Source of the DNA: CAYOXX01 sp964408025
GTDB taxonomy: Bacteria; Acidobacteriota; DATKUA01
NCBI GenBank assembly: GCA_964408025.1
Contig: CAYOXX010000108.1
Location: 1 to 9,440 of the forward strand
Reading direction: 5' to 3'
DNA length: 9,440 bases
Below the pieces are notes generated by a model, which ran no database searches, had not been told where the DNA came from, and worked only from the letters and a program-made list of their open reading frames with translations. The position numbers and the translations under genes are program-made. Positions 1 to 5,288 of this stretch are shown one piece after another; position 1 is the stretch's first letter, and each line of letters opens with the position of its first letter.

Positions 1-24
1 GTTCGAATCCTCCCGCCCCAGCCA
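1..24 (+). tRNA. 3' end of a tRNA, probably tRNA-Gln (partial)
   Basis: The first 24 bases read as the end of a tRNA: a seven-base T loop TTCGAAT at 2-8, the 3' half of the T stem at 9-13, the 3' acceptor strand CGCCCCA at 14-20, discriminator G at 21 and an encoded CCA at 22-24. An acceptor strand ending CCCCA with discriminator G is typical of tRNA-Gln, whose 5' end is usually TGGGG. A tRNA-Gln just before prs is also a common bacterial arrangement. The anticodon lies left of the window, so identity is inferred. Only 37 bases separate it from prs, with no clear terminator, so co-transcription is possible. Confidence 0.85.
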
Positions 25-61
25 GCATAAAACCGGCCGGCACACCGAGAGAGTCGATCCT

Positions 62-1006
62 ATGAGCAACGGCGAGCTAAAAATCTTTTCCGGCAGCGCC
101 AATCCCGATTTGGCAGCCGCCATCTGCGGGCACCTGGGCACCCCCCAGGGAGAAATCCTGCTCACGACCTTCAGCGACGGCGAGATCCACTGCCAGGTGC
201 TGGAGAACGTGAGGGGGAGGGACGTCTTCATCGTGCAGCCGACCTGCGTCCCGGTCAACTCCTCGCTGATGGAGCTGCTGATCATGATCGACGCCTTCCG
301 GCGGGCCTCAGCCAGGCGGCTCACCGCCGTGATGCCCTACTTCGGCTACGCGAGGCAGGACCGCAAGGACCGCCCGCGGGTGCCGATCAGCTCCAAGCTG
401 GTGGCCAACCTGCTGCAGGCCGCCGGCGCCGACCGCATCCTGACAATGGACCTGCACGCGCCGCAGATCCAGGGCTTCTTCGACATCCCCGTAGACAACC
501 TGTTCGCATCGCCGGTGCTGGTGAAATACGTGAGAGAACTCAACCGGCCAGACATAGTGGTCGTCTCGCCCGACAGCGGCGGCGTCGAGCGCGCCCGCGC
601 CGTCGCCAAGCACCTCGACGCGACCCTGGCGATCATCGACAAGCGGCGCAGCAGCCCCAACGTCGCCGACGTCATGCACGTCATCGGCGAGGTCGAGGGC
701 CGCAACTGCGTAATCTTCGACGACATGATCGACACCGCCGGCACACTCACCAAGAGCGCCAAGGTGCTCGACGAGACGGGCGCGGCAAGCGTGATGGCCG
801 CCGCCGCCCACCCGGTGCTCAGCGGCGACGCCATCGAGCGGATCGAGAGCTCGCCGCTGGAGAAGGTTATCGTCACCAACTCGATTCCGATGACCGGCGA
901 GGCCCGCGGGTGCAAGAAGATCGAGCAGCTCTCGGTAGCCGGGCTCCTGGGCGAGGCGATCCGCAGCATCCACGAGGAGACGTCCGTCAGCTCGCTCTTC
1001 CTCTGA
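62..1006 (+). CDS. prs: Ribose-phosphate pyrophosphokinase (PRPP synthetase)
   Basis: Cytoplasmic enzyme that transfers pyrophosphate from ATP to ribose-5-phosphate, giving PRPP for purine, pyrimidine, His, Trp and NAD synthesis. At 314 residues it has the normal class I length. Visible motifs are RQDRK (98-102), the signature beginning DLHAPQIQGFF (130-140) with its metal/ATP-binding His, SPDSGG (169-174), the catalytic-loop lysine in IIDKRR (191-196), and the ribose-5-phosphate/PRPP loop FDDMIDTAGT (219-228). It ends SVSSLF as many homologues do. The ATG start puts the conserved KIFSG strand at residues 7-11; a GAGAGA stretch about ten bases upstream is a weak ribosome site. It is first in a prs-rplY-pth cluster directly behind a tRNA. 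All key residues look intact. Confidence 0.99.
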   Translation: MSNGELKIFSGSANPDLAAAICGHLGTPQGEILLTTFSDGEIHCQVLENVRGRDVFIVQPTCVPVNSSLMELLIMIDAFRRASARRLTAVMPYFGYARQDRKDRPRVPISSKLVANLLQAAGADRILTMDLHAPQIQGFFDIPVDNLFASPVLVKYVRELNRPDIVVVSPDSGGVERARAVAKHLDATLAIIDKRRSSPNVADVMHVIGEVEGRNCVIFDDMIDTAGTLTKSAKVLDETGAASVMAAAAHPVLSGDAIERIESSPLEKVIVTNSIPMTGEARGCKKIEQLSVAGLLGEAIRSIHEETSVSSLFL

Positions 1007-1064
1007 GGGAGGCGGAGCGGAGGGGCGCGGCGGTCGCAGACAAGACAAGGACGGATAAGCAGCG

Positions 1065-1751
1065 ATGGCAAAACAGATTACGGTGCTGGCACGGCTGCGC
1101 GAGGAGACCGGCAAGAACGCCATGCGGCGCCTGCGCCGCCGCGGCCTGCTGCCCGGCGTCATCTTCGGACGCAGCGGCATCACAACCATGGTGAGCCTCG
1201 ACCCGCGCGAGCTGGAAAAGGTCATTTACTCCGAAACCGGCTTCAACACCCTCTTCGACATCGACGTCGAGGGTCAGAAGGACGACGGCAAGACCCGGGT
1301 GCTGATCAAGCACTACCAGCTCGACCCGGTCACACACAGCTTCCTGCACGTCAGCTTCTACCGCATACACATGGACCGCGAGGTCGAGGTGCGCATCCCG
1401 ATCACGGCCGAGGGCGTGGCCACCGGTGTCAAGGACCAGGGCGGCACGCTCGACTACGTCATGCGGGATATCCTGATCCGCTGCCTGCCCGGCGACATCC
1501 CCGACGCAACCCACGTCGAGGTCACCGATATGGAGATTGGCGACTACGTTAGGGTAAGCGAGCTCGATATCCCCGAGGGCGTAGAGGTCCTCGAGGAGGC
1601 CGACGCCGTCGTGCTGCACCTGGCGCCGCCGCGCAAGGTGGTCGAGGAGGTCGCGGTCGAGGAGGTCGCCGCCGAGGTCGAGGAGGGGGAAGAGGCTGAA
1701 GAAGCCGCAGAAGAGAAGCCGGCTGAGGAGGAGGCCCCGGCGGAGGAGTAG
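1065..1751 (+). CDS. rplY: 50S ribosomal protein bL25 (TL5/CTC form)
   Basis: Ribosomal protein that binds 5S rRNA in the large-subunit central protuberance. This is the long two-domain CTC form rather than the short E. coli form. Residues about 4-97 are the 5S-binding beta domain, with the family features LREETGKN..RRLRRRGLLPGVIFG near the start. Residues about 98-187 are the CTC beta domain, including GVATGVKDQGG (117-127). From about 190 to 228 the tail is nearly all Glu, Ala and Val and is probably disordered; such acidic tails are common in this form. The ATG follows AAGGA at 1047-1051, a rather long 13-base spacing. It lies 58 bases after prs and 75 before pth, an arrangement conserved in many bacteria and consistent with one operon. 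Confidence 0.97.
   Translation: MAKQITVLARLREETGKNAMRRLRRRGLLPGVIFGRSGITTMVSLDPRELEKVIYSETGFNTLFDIDVEGQKDDGKTRVLIKHYQLDPVTHSFLHVSFYRIHMDREVEVRIPITAEGVATGVKDQGGTLDYVMRDILIRCLPGDIPDATHVEVTDMEIGDYVRVSELDIPEGVEVLEEADAVVLHLAPPRKVVEEVAVEEVAAEVEEGEEAEEAAEEKPAEEEAPAEE
1641..1670 (+). repeat. 15-bp tandem duplication in the rplY tail
   Basis: GTCGAGGAGGTCGC occurs at 1641-1654 and again at 1656-1669, a period of 15 bases that encodes VEEVA twice in a row. It lies in the acidic tail of bL25 and suggests slippage-driven growth of a low-complexity segment. Confidence 0.7.
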
Positions 1752-1755
1752 CCAC

Positions 1756-1800
1756 GAGCCGCCATCCGCAACCCCCGTAGCGGTCCCGCAGCAGCGGCTC
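1756..1800 (+). other. Inverted repeat between rplY and pth
   Basis: GAGCCGC at 1756-1762 is perfectly complementary to GCGGCTC at 1794-1800, with 31 bases between. It lies in the 75-base gap just upstream of the pth ribosome site. No T-run follows, so it is not a normal intrinsic terminator. It could be an intra-operon mRNA stem affecting processing or pth translation, or chance in GC-rich DNA. Confidence 0.35.
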
Positions 1801-1826
1801 CTCCCCGCCCCCCGGCGAGGCTGACA

Positions 1827-2399
1827 GTGCGCTTATTCCTCGCCCTGGGAAACCCCGGACAGCGTTACGAGCTGAGCCGCCACAACTACGGCTGGCTGGC
1901 GGCCGACTACCTCGAGGACCGGCTCACAACCGTCGGCAGGGAGGAGACCGCCAGCTACAGCTTGGTGCGCGCCCGCCACGCCGGCGACGAGCTGCTGATC
2001 TGCAGGGCCCTGACCATGATGAACCGCAGCGGCATCGCGGCCGCCAATCTGATGAGAGCGCACGCGGCGGAGGCCGAGCGGATGGTAGTGCTCCACGACG
2101 ACCTCGATATACCTCTCGGCGGCATCCGCCTCAAGGCTGGCGGCGGCGACGGCGGACACAAGGGGCTCATCTCCGTCATACGGGAGCTGGGTCGGGCCGA
2201 CTTCCTGCGCCTGCGACTGGGCATCGGCACGGACCCCAGGCCGGCCGACCCGGTAGCCTACGTGCTCGGTCACTTCACCGACGACGAGCTGCAAGAAGTC
2301 GAAAGGGTGCTGCCCGTCGCCGCAGAGGCGGCGCTACAACTACTGCGCGGCGAACCGGAACAGGTGATGAACTGGCTAAACCGTAAGGCAGGGCCTTAA
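1827..2399 (+). CDS. pth: Peptidyl-tRNA hydrolase
   Basis: Hydrolyses the ester bond of peptidyl-tRNAs released by stalled ribosomes and so recycles tRNA; cytoplasmic and usually essential. The 190 residues are normal length. Visible are the N-terminal LALGNPG (5-11, Asn9), the catalytic His19 in SRHNYGW, MMNRSG (64-69) and the conserved Asp in LHDDLDIPLG (89-98). In the usual GGHNG loop the Asn, equivalent to E. coli Asn114, is Lys112 here (GGHKGL, 109-114). Substitutions at this site occur in other Pth proteins, so loss of activity is not implied. The start is GTG, supported by GCGAGG at 1815-1820 six bases upstream and by alignment of the N-terminal motif. The last codons and the TAA fall inside an intergenic repeat copy (2385-2403). 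Third gene of the prs cluster. Confidence 0.98.
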   Translation: MRLFLALGNPGQRYELSRHNYGWLAADYLEDRLTTVGREETASYSLVRARHAGDELLICRALTMMNRSGIAAANLMRAHAAEAERMVVLHDDLDIPLGGIRLKAGGGDGGHKGLISVIRELGRADFLRLRLGIGTDPRPADPVAYVLGHFTDDELQEVERVLPVAAEAALQLLRGEPEQVMNWLNRKAGP

Positions 2400-2403
2400 G
2401 CCA
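2385..2403 (+). repeat. Repeat A, short copy overlapping the pth stop
   Basis: The 19 bases AAGGCAGGGCCTTAAGCCA are identical to 2665-2683 and differ at one base from 2529-2547. The unit can fold as a small hairpin (AAGGC, loop AGG, GCCTT). It covers the last codons and stop of pth, so the final residues KAGP and the TAA appear to be supplied by the repeat. Weaker similarity continues for about ten bases on the right side. Confidence 0.7.
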
Positions 2404-2426
2404 CATACGCGTTCGAGGGCAGTTGC

Positions 2427-2498
2427 CAATGTAAGCATTGCCGAGCCTTATCACGCCGCGGCGTGCCGCGGCAGTTCAGAGGCTCGGCCCACGCGGGC
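2427..2498 (+). other. Palindrome cluster downstream of pth (terminator, REP-like or structured RNA)
   Basis: Five inverted repeats are packed into 72 bases: CAATG/CATTG (2427-2431/2436-2440); CCGAGCC/GGCTCGG (2441-2447/2481-2487) enclosing two perfect palindromes, CACGCCGCGGCGTG (2452-2465) and TGCCGCGGCA (2464-2473), which share two bases; and GCCC/GGGC (2487-2490/2495-2498). The outer arms with an inner hairpin would make a strong stem 28 bases after the pth stop. There is no T-tract, so it is not a canonical intrinsic terminator. It could act as an mRNA 3'-end stabiliser or REP/BIME-like element. Confidence 0.55.
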
Positions 2499-2505
2499 AA
2501 ATGAC

Positions 2506-2560
2506 ATCGCATACGAAACGTTTGAACCCAAGGCGGGGCCTTAAGCCAATCCGCGTAGCC
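2506..2560 (+). repeat. Repeat A, full copy 1
   Basis: A 55-base unit that matches 2641-2695 at most positions with no gaps. The best part is AAACGTTTGAACCCAAGGC at 2516-2534 continuing through GGGGCCTTAAGCCAATCCGC to 2554, where only two bases differ from the second copy. Both copies begin with ATCGC. No reading frame is conserved. Confidence 0.8.
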
Positions 2561-2585
2561 ACCATCCCCGTATTCTGCAACCACT

Positions 2586-2623
2586 AGGGCCTAAGCTTGC
2601 CTGCCTCCGGCAGGGCCCGTCAC
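2586..2623 (+). repeat. Repeat B, copy 1
   Basis: A 38-base unit matching 2830-2867 with three differences. It begins AGGGCCTAAGCTTG and ends GGCAGGGCCCGTCAC. It contains a hairpin CCTGCC/GGCAGG (2600-2605/2609-2614) with a three-base loop. In the other copy one stem base changes C to T, which keeps the stem as a G-U pair in RNA. The GGGC.TAAGC opening resembles the middle of repeat A. Confidence 0.8.
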
Positions 2624-2640
2624 ACCTCGCGGTTGACGCC

Positions 2641-2695
2641 ATCGCTCATGAAACGTTCGAACCCAAGGCAGGGCCTTAAGCCAATCCGCACGGCC
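2641..2695 (+). repeat. Repeat A, full copy 2
   Basis: Second full copy of the 55-base unit at 2506-2560. It carries AAACGTTCGAACCCAAGGCA followed by GGGCCTTAAGCCAATCCGC. It precedes repeat B copy 2 with a longer gap than copy 1 precedes B copy 1, so the order A-B occurs twice. Confidence 0.8.
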
Positions 2696-2784
2696 TCGAG
2701 ATCGGCCTTCTCATCCTATCTCTGTGGCCTCAAAACGGTAATAAGTAGCAGCTATTGCTTCCACCTATAGTCCGCCGCGACGGA

Positions 2785-2820
2785 TTAGCCCGACTAGGCT
2801 ATCTGAAGATCGCCGCCACA
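2785..2820 (+). repeat. Repeat C, copy 1 (related to 7384-7422)
   Basis: This 36-base stretch aligns with the gap between the DUF2225-like gene and polA. Shared blocks, in order, are TTA.GCCC, ACTA, GC, ATCT, AAGATCGC, GC and ACA, with small indels. Both can fold around ATCT/AGAT with different loop lengths. The similarity is imperfect but collinear, suggesting a dispersed intergenic element. Confidence 0.55.
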
Positions 2821-2829
2821 TCCGATCCC

Positions 2830-2867
2830 AGGGCATAAGCTTGTCTGCCTCTGGCAGGGCCCGTCAC
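2830..2867 (+). repeat. Repeat B, copy 2
   Basis: Second copy of the 38-base unit at 2586-2623, three differences. It contains CTGCC/GGCAG at 2845-2849/2853-2857 and ends in the same GGGCCCGTCAC. It starts nine bases after repeat C copy 1. Confidence 0.8.
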
Positions 2868-2926
2868 GGCTCGTGTCTGTACACTTCTGTGTGCCGTCCT
2901 CGTCTCAAGGTGTGCGATTGATGATT

Positions 2927-2966
2927 GGAGCGGCGCGCGGCGCTCCGAGGGGGAGCGGCGGCCGCC
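2927..2966 (+). other. GC-rich leader hairpins upstream of the PDZ gene
   Basis: GGAGCG at 2927-2932 pairs with CGCTCC at 2941-2946, and GGCGGCCGCC at 2957-2966 is a perfect ten-base palindrome. Both lie 35-85 bases before the ribosome site of the PDZ protein gene. They could shape its mRNA leader or end upstream transcription, but no T-run follows. Confidence 0.35.
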
Positions 2967-3000
2967 ATATTGTTGGACCATCCCGACGGGATCGAGAGAG

Positions 3001-3005
3001 GGAGG
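3001..3005 (+). promoter_or_regulatory. Ribosome binding site of the PDZ protein gene
   Basis: GGAGG seven bases before the ATG at 3013 is one of the strongest ribosome sites in the window and fixes this start. Confidence 0.8.
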
Positions 3006-3012
3006 ATAACAA

Positions 3013-4188
3013 ATGCGTTTGAAGCTGTTGGTGCTGCTCACCGCGGTGTGCGCGCTGGCCTTCGGCGCCTGGGCCCTGCAGGCCTGGGTGCAGGACGAGG
3101 GCGAGGAAGACGGGGGCGGCGAGGAGTCCTACCTTGGGGTAGGCATGCGACTGCTCGACGATGAGGACGCCGAGAGGCTGGAGCTGCCGAGCGCGGCGGG
3201 CGCCTACATCGCCTACGTACGCCGCGGCAGCCCGGCCGACGACGCCGGCCTGGAGCGTGGTGACGTGGTGGCCGAGTTGGACGGCCAGACAGTGGAATCA
3301 CCCGACGACCTGGCGGAGATTGTCCGCAGCCACTCACCTGGCGACGAGGTAACGATTACTGTTTTCCGCAACGGCCGGCGGCAGACTCTCAGCGTCGAGC
3401 TGGGCGAGCGCAGCGTGCGCAGGCGCGTGCGGATCCTCCGCACGCCCCGCCCGCGCGTCATCGTCGAACCTAACATTTCGATTATCCGGCACCGCGGGCG
3501 GCTCGGGATCGAGTACCAGGAGCTCAACCCGCAGCTGGGCGAGTACTTCGGCGTGCCCGGCGGCGAGGGGGTTCTGGTGATGCGGGTGCTCGAGGACAGC
3601 CCCGCGCAGGCGGCCGGATTGCGGGCCGGCGACGTGATCGTCTCCGTCGGCGAGACGGAGATCGAGAGCGGCCGCGACCTGCTTCGCGCCATCTGGGGCT
3701 ACGACGAGGAGGAACCGCTGGAGATCGTCGTCATACGACGCGGCGAGCGGGAAACAGTGAGCGTCGAGCTCGAGAGCGCCCCCGGCTTGCAGTCGGACAT
3801 CTTCATCCCCCGCCACCTCGAGGAGCTGGGCCGCGTTGAGGAGCAGCTCGAGATGATGCGCTCGAGGCTGCACGATATCGACATCGAGCTGCCGGAGATT
3901 CTCTTCTTCAGCGACGAGGAGGGCCTTGCGATCGAGCTGGAGGATATGCATATCCCGCATATCCAAATCCTGGAACCGTCGATTTTGCTGCGCCACCTGG
4001 ACCCGCTCTTACACTTCCGGCTGCGGATCAACGACGACGGCACGGTCGTTTTCAACGACCGCGAGTTCGACTCGCTCGAGGAGTTCGAGGAGTACCTGGA
4101 GAGCGAGGAGTACGAGCGGGAGCACCGTGAGCTGCGTGAGATCCACGAAGAGGAAAGCCCTAGCGGCGAGACCCGAGTCATAACCTGA
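3013..4188 (+). CDS. Exported protein with two PDZ domains and acidic C-terminal half
   Basis: 391 residues. Residues 1-25 form a signal peptide or anchor: MRLK, then a hydrophobic run, with a plausible cleavage after LQA (22-24). The Cys at 13 lacks a good lipobox. A Glu/Gly/Asp linker follows. PDZ 1 spans about 39-132, with carboxylate loop YLGV (40-43) and GSPADDAGLERGDVV (72-86). PDZ 2 spans about 163-253, with RLGI (163-166) and DSPAQAAGLRAGDVI (195-209). These resemble the PDZ domains of HtrA/DegP and S41 proteases, but there is no trypsin-like or tail-specific protease domain. Residues 262-391 are strongly charged, with helical stretches near 265-290 and 350-380 that may be coiled coil. 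It could be an envelope scaffold or a substrate-binding adaptor. It appears to be transcribed alone, with convergent neighbour 4305-5201. Partner unknown. Confidence 0.9.
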   Translation: MRLKLLVLLTAVCALAFGAWALQAWVQDEGEEDGGGEESYLGVGMRLLDDEDAERLELPSAAGAYIAYVRRGSPADDAGLERGDVVAELDGQTVESPDDLAEIVRSHSPGDEVTITVFRNGRRQTLSVELGERSVRRRVRILRTPRPRVIVEPNISIIRHRGRLGIEYQELNPQLGEYFGVPGGEGVLVMRVLEDSPAQAAGLRAGDVIVSVGETEIESGRDLLRAIWGYDEEEPLEIVVIRRGERETVSVELESAPGLQSDIFIPRHLEELGRVEEQLEMMRSRLHDIDIELPEILFFSDEEGLAIELEDMHIPHIQILEPSILLRHLDPLLHFRLRINDDGTVVFNDREFDSLEEFEEYLESEEYEREHRELREIHEEESPSGETRVIT

Positions 4189-4191
4189 TCG

Positions 4192-4208
4192 GCAAGGGCA
4201 ATCCCTGC
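4192..4208 (+). other. Small hairpin after the PDZ gene
   Basis: AGGG (4195-4198) and CCCT (4203-4206) with loop CAAT form a short stem that can extend by GC/GC across a bulged A. It lies a few bases after the stop, in the 116-base gap between convergent genes. It lacks a proper T-tract, so terminator function is doubtful. Confidence 0.25.
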
Positions 4209-4304
4209 TTACTGCAGCCCAGGCCCAGCCGCCAGGGCATCTATATTACCGTCTAACTGGCACCGTCGGACCGGCCCCGATTGCTCGAAGTGCCGCTCAA
4301 CTAT

Positions 4305-5201
4305 CTAAGGCCGCTGCCGCGCAATCCTTCCGATGAGGACGTCGATAAGGGATATCACGGATCGCGCACTGCGCTCGCTTCGGTCCGCATCAGGGTAGAG
4401 GGCAGTGACGGAGACACAGTGGACCGGCGGCAACGGCAGCACTTCGCTGACCAGCTCTTGCATCCGCGCAAGCGGCACCCCTCCAGGCGAAGGAAACATG
4501 ACGGCTGGAACGTCAGTAATGGCGATGGAATCCACGTCAATATGCAGGTAACACTTTCGGCAGCACCCCGCCCAGTCGCGCGCAACAGACAATGCTTCCT
4601 CCTCGCGCTCCTCGGATGCCAGGGAATCAGGCCCGATAAATGGTAGACGCGCCGAATCGATGAACGACTGCTCTCCAGGATCGAGATCCCTTGCCGCAGC
4701 CAGTATCACCCGGTCGACCGACAGCGCCGGTTGCCCGGATAGCTTCCGCCAGATCAGGTGGCCGAACAACCCCAGCAACAATGCCAGCGGCATCCCCTCG
4801 ATGCAGCCGCTGGGGCTGGTCTCCGGCGTGTTCAAGTCGCCGTGAGCATCGAACCATAGAATGCCCAAATCCTCAGTACTGCCCAATCCGGCGACGGCCC
4901 CAAGGCTGACCAAGCAACCACCACCGATAACCAGGGGCAGCAGACCATCATCACGTGCACGTCCCACCTCATCCTTCAGGCCGAGATTGATCGCTACTAC
5001 TCCGTCCCAACCACTCCGCTCGCGGCCGCGAGGCCGCACCTCCTTCGCTTCGATTCGCAGAGAGGAGTGCCTGCGACGAAGTTCGGCCACCAAGCCATGC
5101 TCTAGTAAATAGATGGGTCCCTCTCCCATCCCCTCGCCCTTTGGCCCGCGGTCGTAAGGAACCAGCAGGATGCGAACACCCCGGACTTGTTCTTTGTTCA
5201 C
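4305..5201 (-). CDS. Arginase/agmatinase-fold protein with altered active site
   Basis: Ureohydrolase superfamily; members cleave guanidino compounds with a two-metal centre. From the GTG start the protein has 298 residues, normal for the fold. Conserved are the metal motif FDAHGD (117-122), NTPETSPSG (124-132) and HIDVD (220-224) with both metal Asp residues, followed by PAV..PSPGG. Changed: the usual GGDH, giving the first His ligand, is GGGC (93-96); the His before GMPLA is Glu135; and the Glu that binds guanidinium in the late EVNP-type motif is absent (SVTALYP). From memory, arginase-like subfamilies with Cys and Asp at the first two positions exist, so this may be a divergent subgroup rather than decay. 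The frame is intact. Start: GTG at 5199-5201 has GGGAG five bases upstream; a TTG at 5211-5213 is in frame but that GGGAG overlaps it. Divergent from a RidA-family gene. Substrate unknown. Confidence 0.9.
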   Translation of the reverse strand: MNKEQVRGVRILLVPYDRGPKGEGMGEGPIYLLEHGLVAELRRRHSSLRIEAKEVRPRGRERSGWDGVVAINLGLKDEVGRARDDGLLPLVIGGGCLVSLGAVAGLGSTEDLGILWFDAHGDLNTPETSPSGCIEGMPLALLLGLFGHLIWRKLSGQPALSVDRVILAAARDLDPGEQSFIDSARLPFIGPDSLASEEREEEALSVARDWAGCCRKCYLHIDVDSIAITDVPAVMFPSPGGVPLARMQELVSEVLPLPPVHCVSVTALYPDADRSERSARSVISLIDVLIGRIARQRP

Positions 5202-5288
5202 TCTAACTCCCAACAGCTATTTAACCAGTTAGTAATCATCCCTTGGGAATGGTAGCATTGTACTTTAATAACCTGGAAGGAATATGCA
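5202..5288. other. Divergent intergenic region (arginase-like / RidA)
   Basis: These 87 bases are clearly richer in A/T than the genes around them and must hold the start signals of both divergent genes. On the plus strand TTGGGA at 5234-5239 and TAATAA at 5257-5262 are 17 bases apart, a poor sigma-70 match. On the minus strand TACAAT near 5250 is a good -10 with no matching -35. No clear operator palindrome is seen beyond TAAC/GTTA at 5222-5231. Confidence 0.4.
5207..5211 (-). promoter_or_regulatory. Ribosome binding site choosing the arginase-like start
   Basis: On the minus strand GGGAG (5211 down to 5207) lies five bases before GTG at 5201-5199. It overlaps or follows the in-frame TTG at 5213, so the GTG is the better start and the protein is probably four residues shorter than the longest frame. 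Confidence 0.6.

Larger units (their letters stand above)
2400..3012. other. Gene-free region of 613 bases, mostly repeats
   Basis: No open frame here has a ribosome site or a recognisable protein. Contents from left to right are the end of a short repeat A copy, a palindrome cluster, full repeat A, repeat B, full repeat A again, about 90 bases without clear structure (2696-2784, containing an AT-richer patch near 2733-2770), repeat C, repeat B again, then the GC-rich leader of the PDZ gene. The promoter of the PDZ gene must lie in the right part, but I see no convincing -35/-10 pair. Confidence 0.6.

Noticed and set aside
308..1225. Long minus-strand open frame across prs and rplY
   Set aside because: It is antisense to two certain genes; its Arg/Gly/His-rich composition is the usual shadow of high-GC third positions and no family is recognisable.
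2396..2584. 62-residue minus-strand frame after pth
   Set aside because: It consists mostly of the palindrome cluster and repeat A, with no protein-like features.
2506..2867. CRISPR array
   Set aside because: There are two different units with only two or three copies each, spaced irregularly by 25-190 bases, and no cas genes.
2799..3041. 80-residue minus-strand frame over repeats B/C and the PDZ start
   Set aside because: It reads through the repeats and overlaps the start of a real gene on the other strand; no ribosome site or family is visible.
4281..4646. 121-residue plus-strand frame opposite the arginase-like gene
   Set aside because: Antisense to a recognisable family member, and its composition is typical of a shadow frame.
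4305..5201. Arginase-like gene as a decaying pseudogene
   Set aside because: The frame is full length with two metal motifs kept, no frameshift and a good ribosome site; the changes are confined to specific positions.
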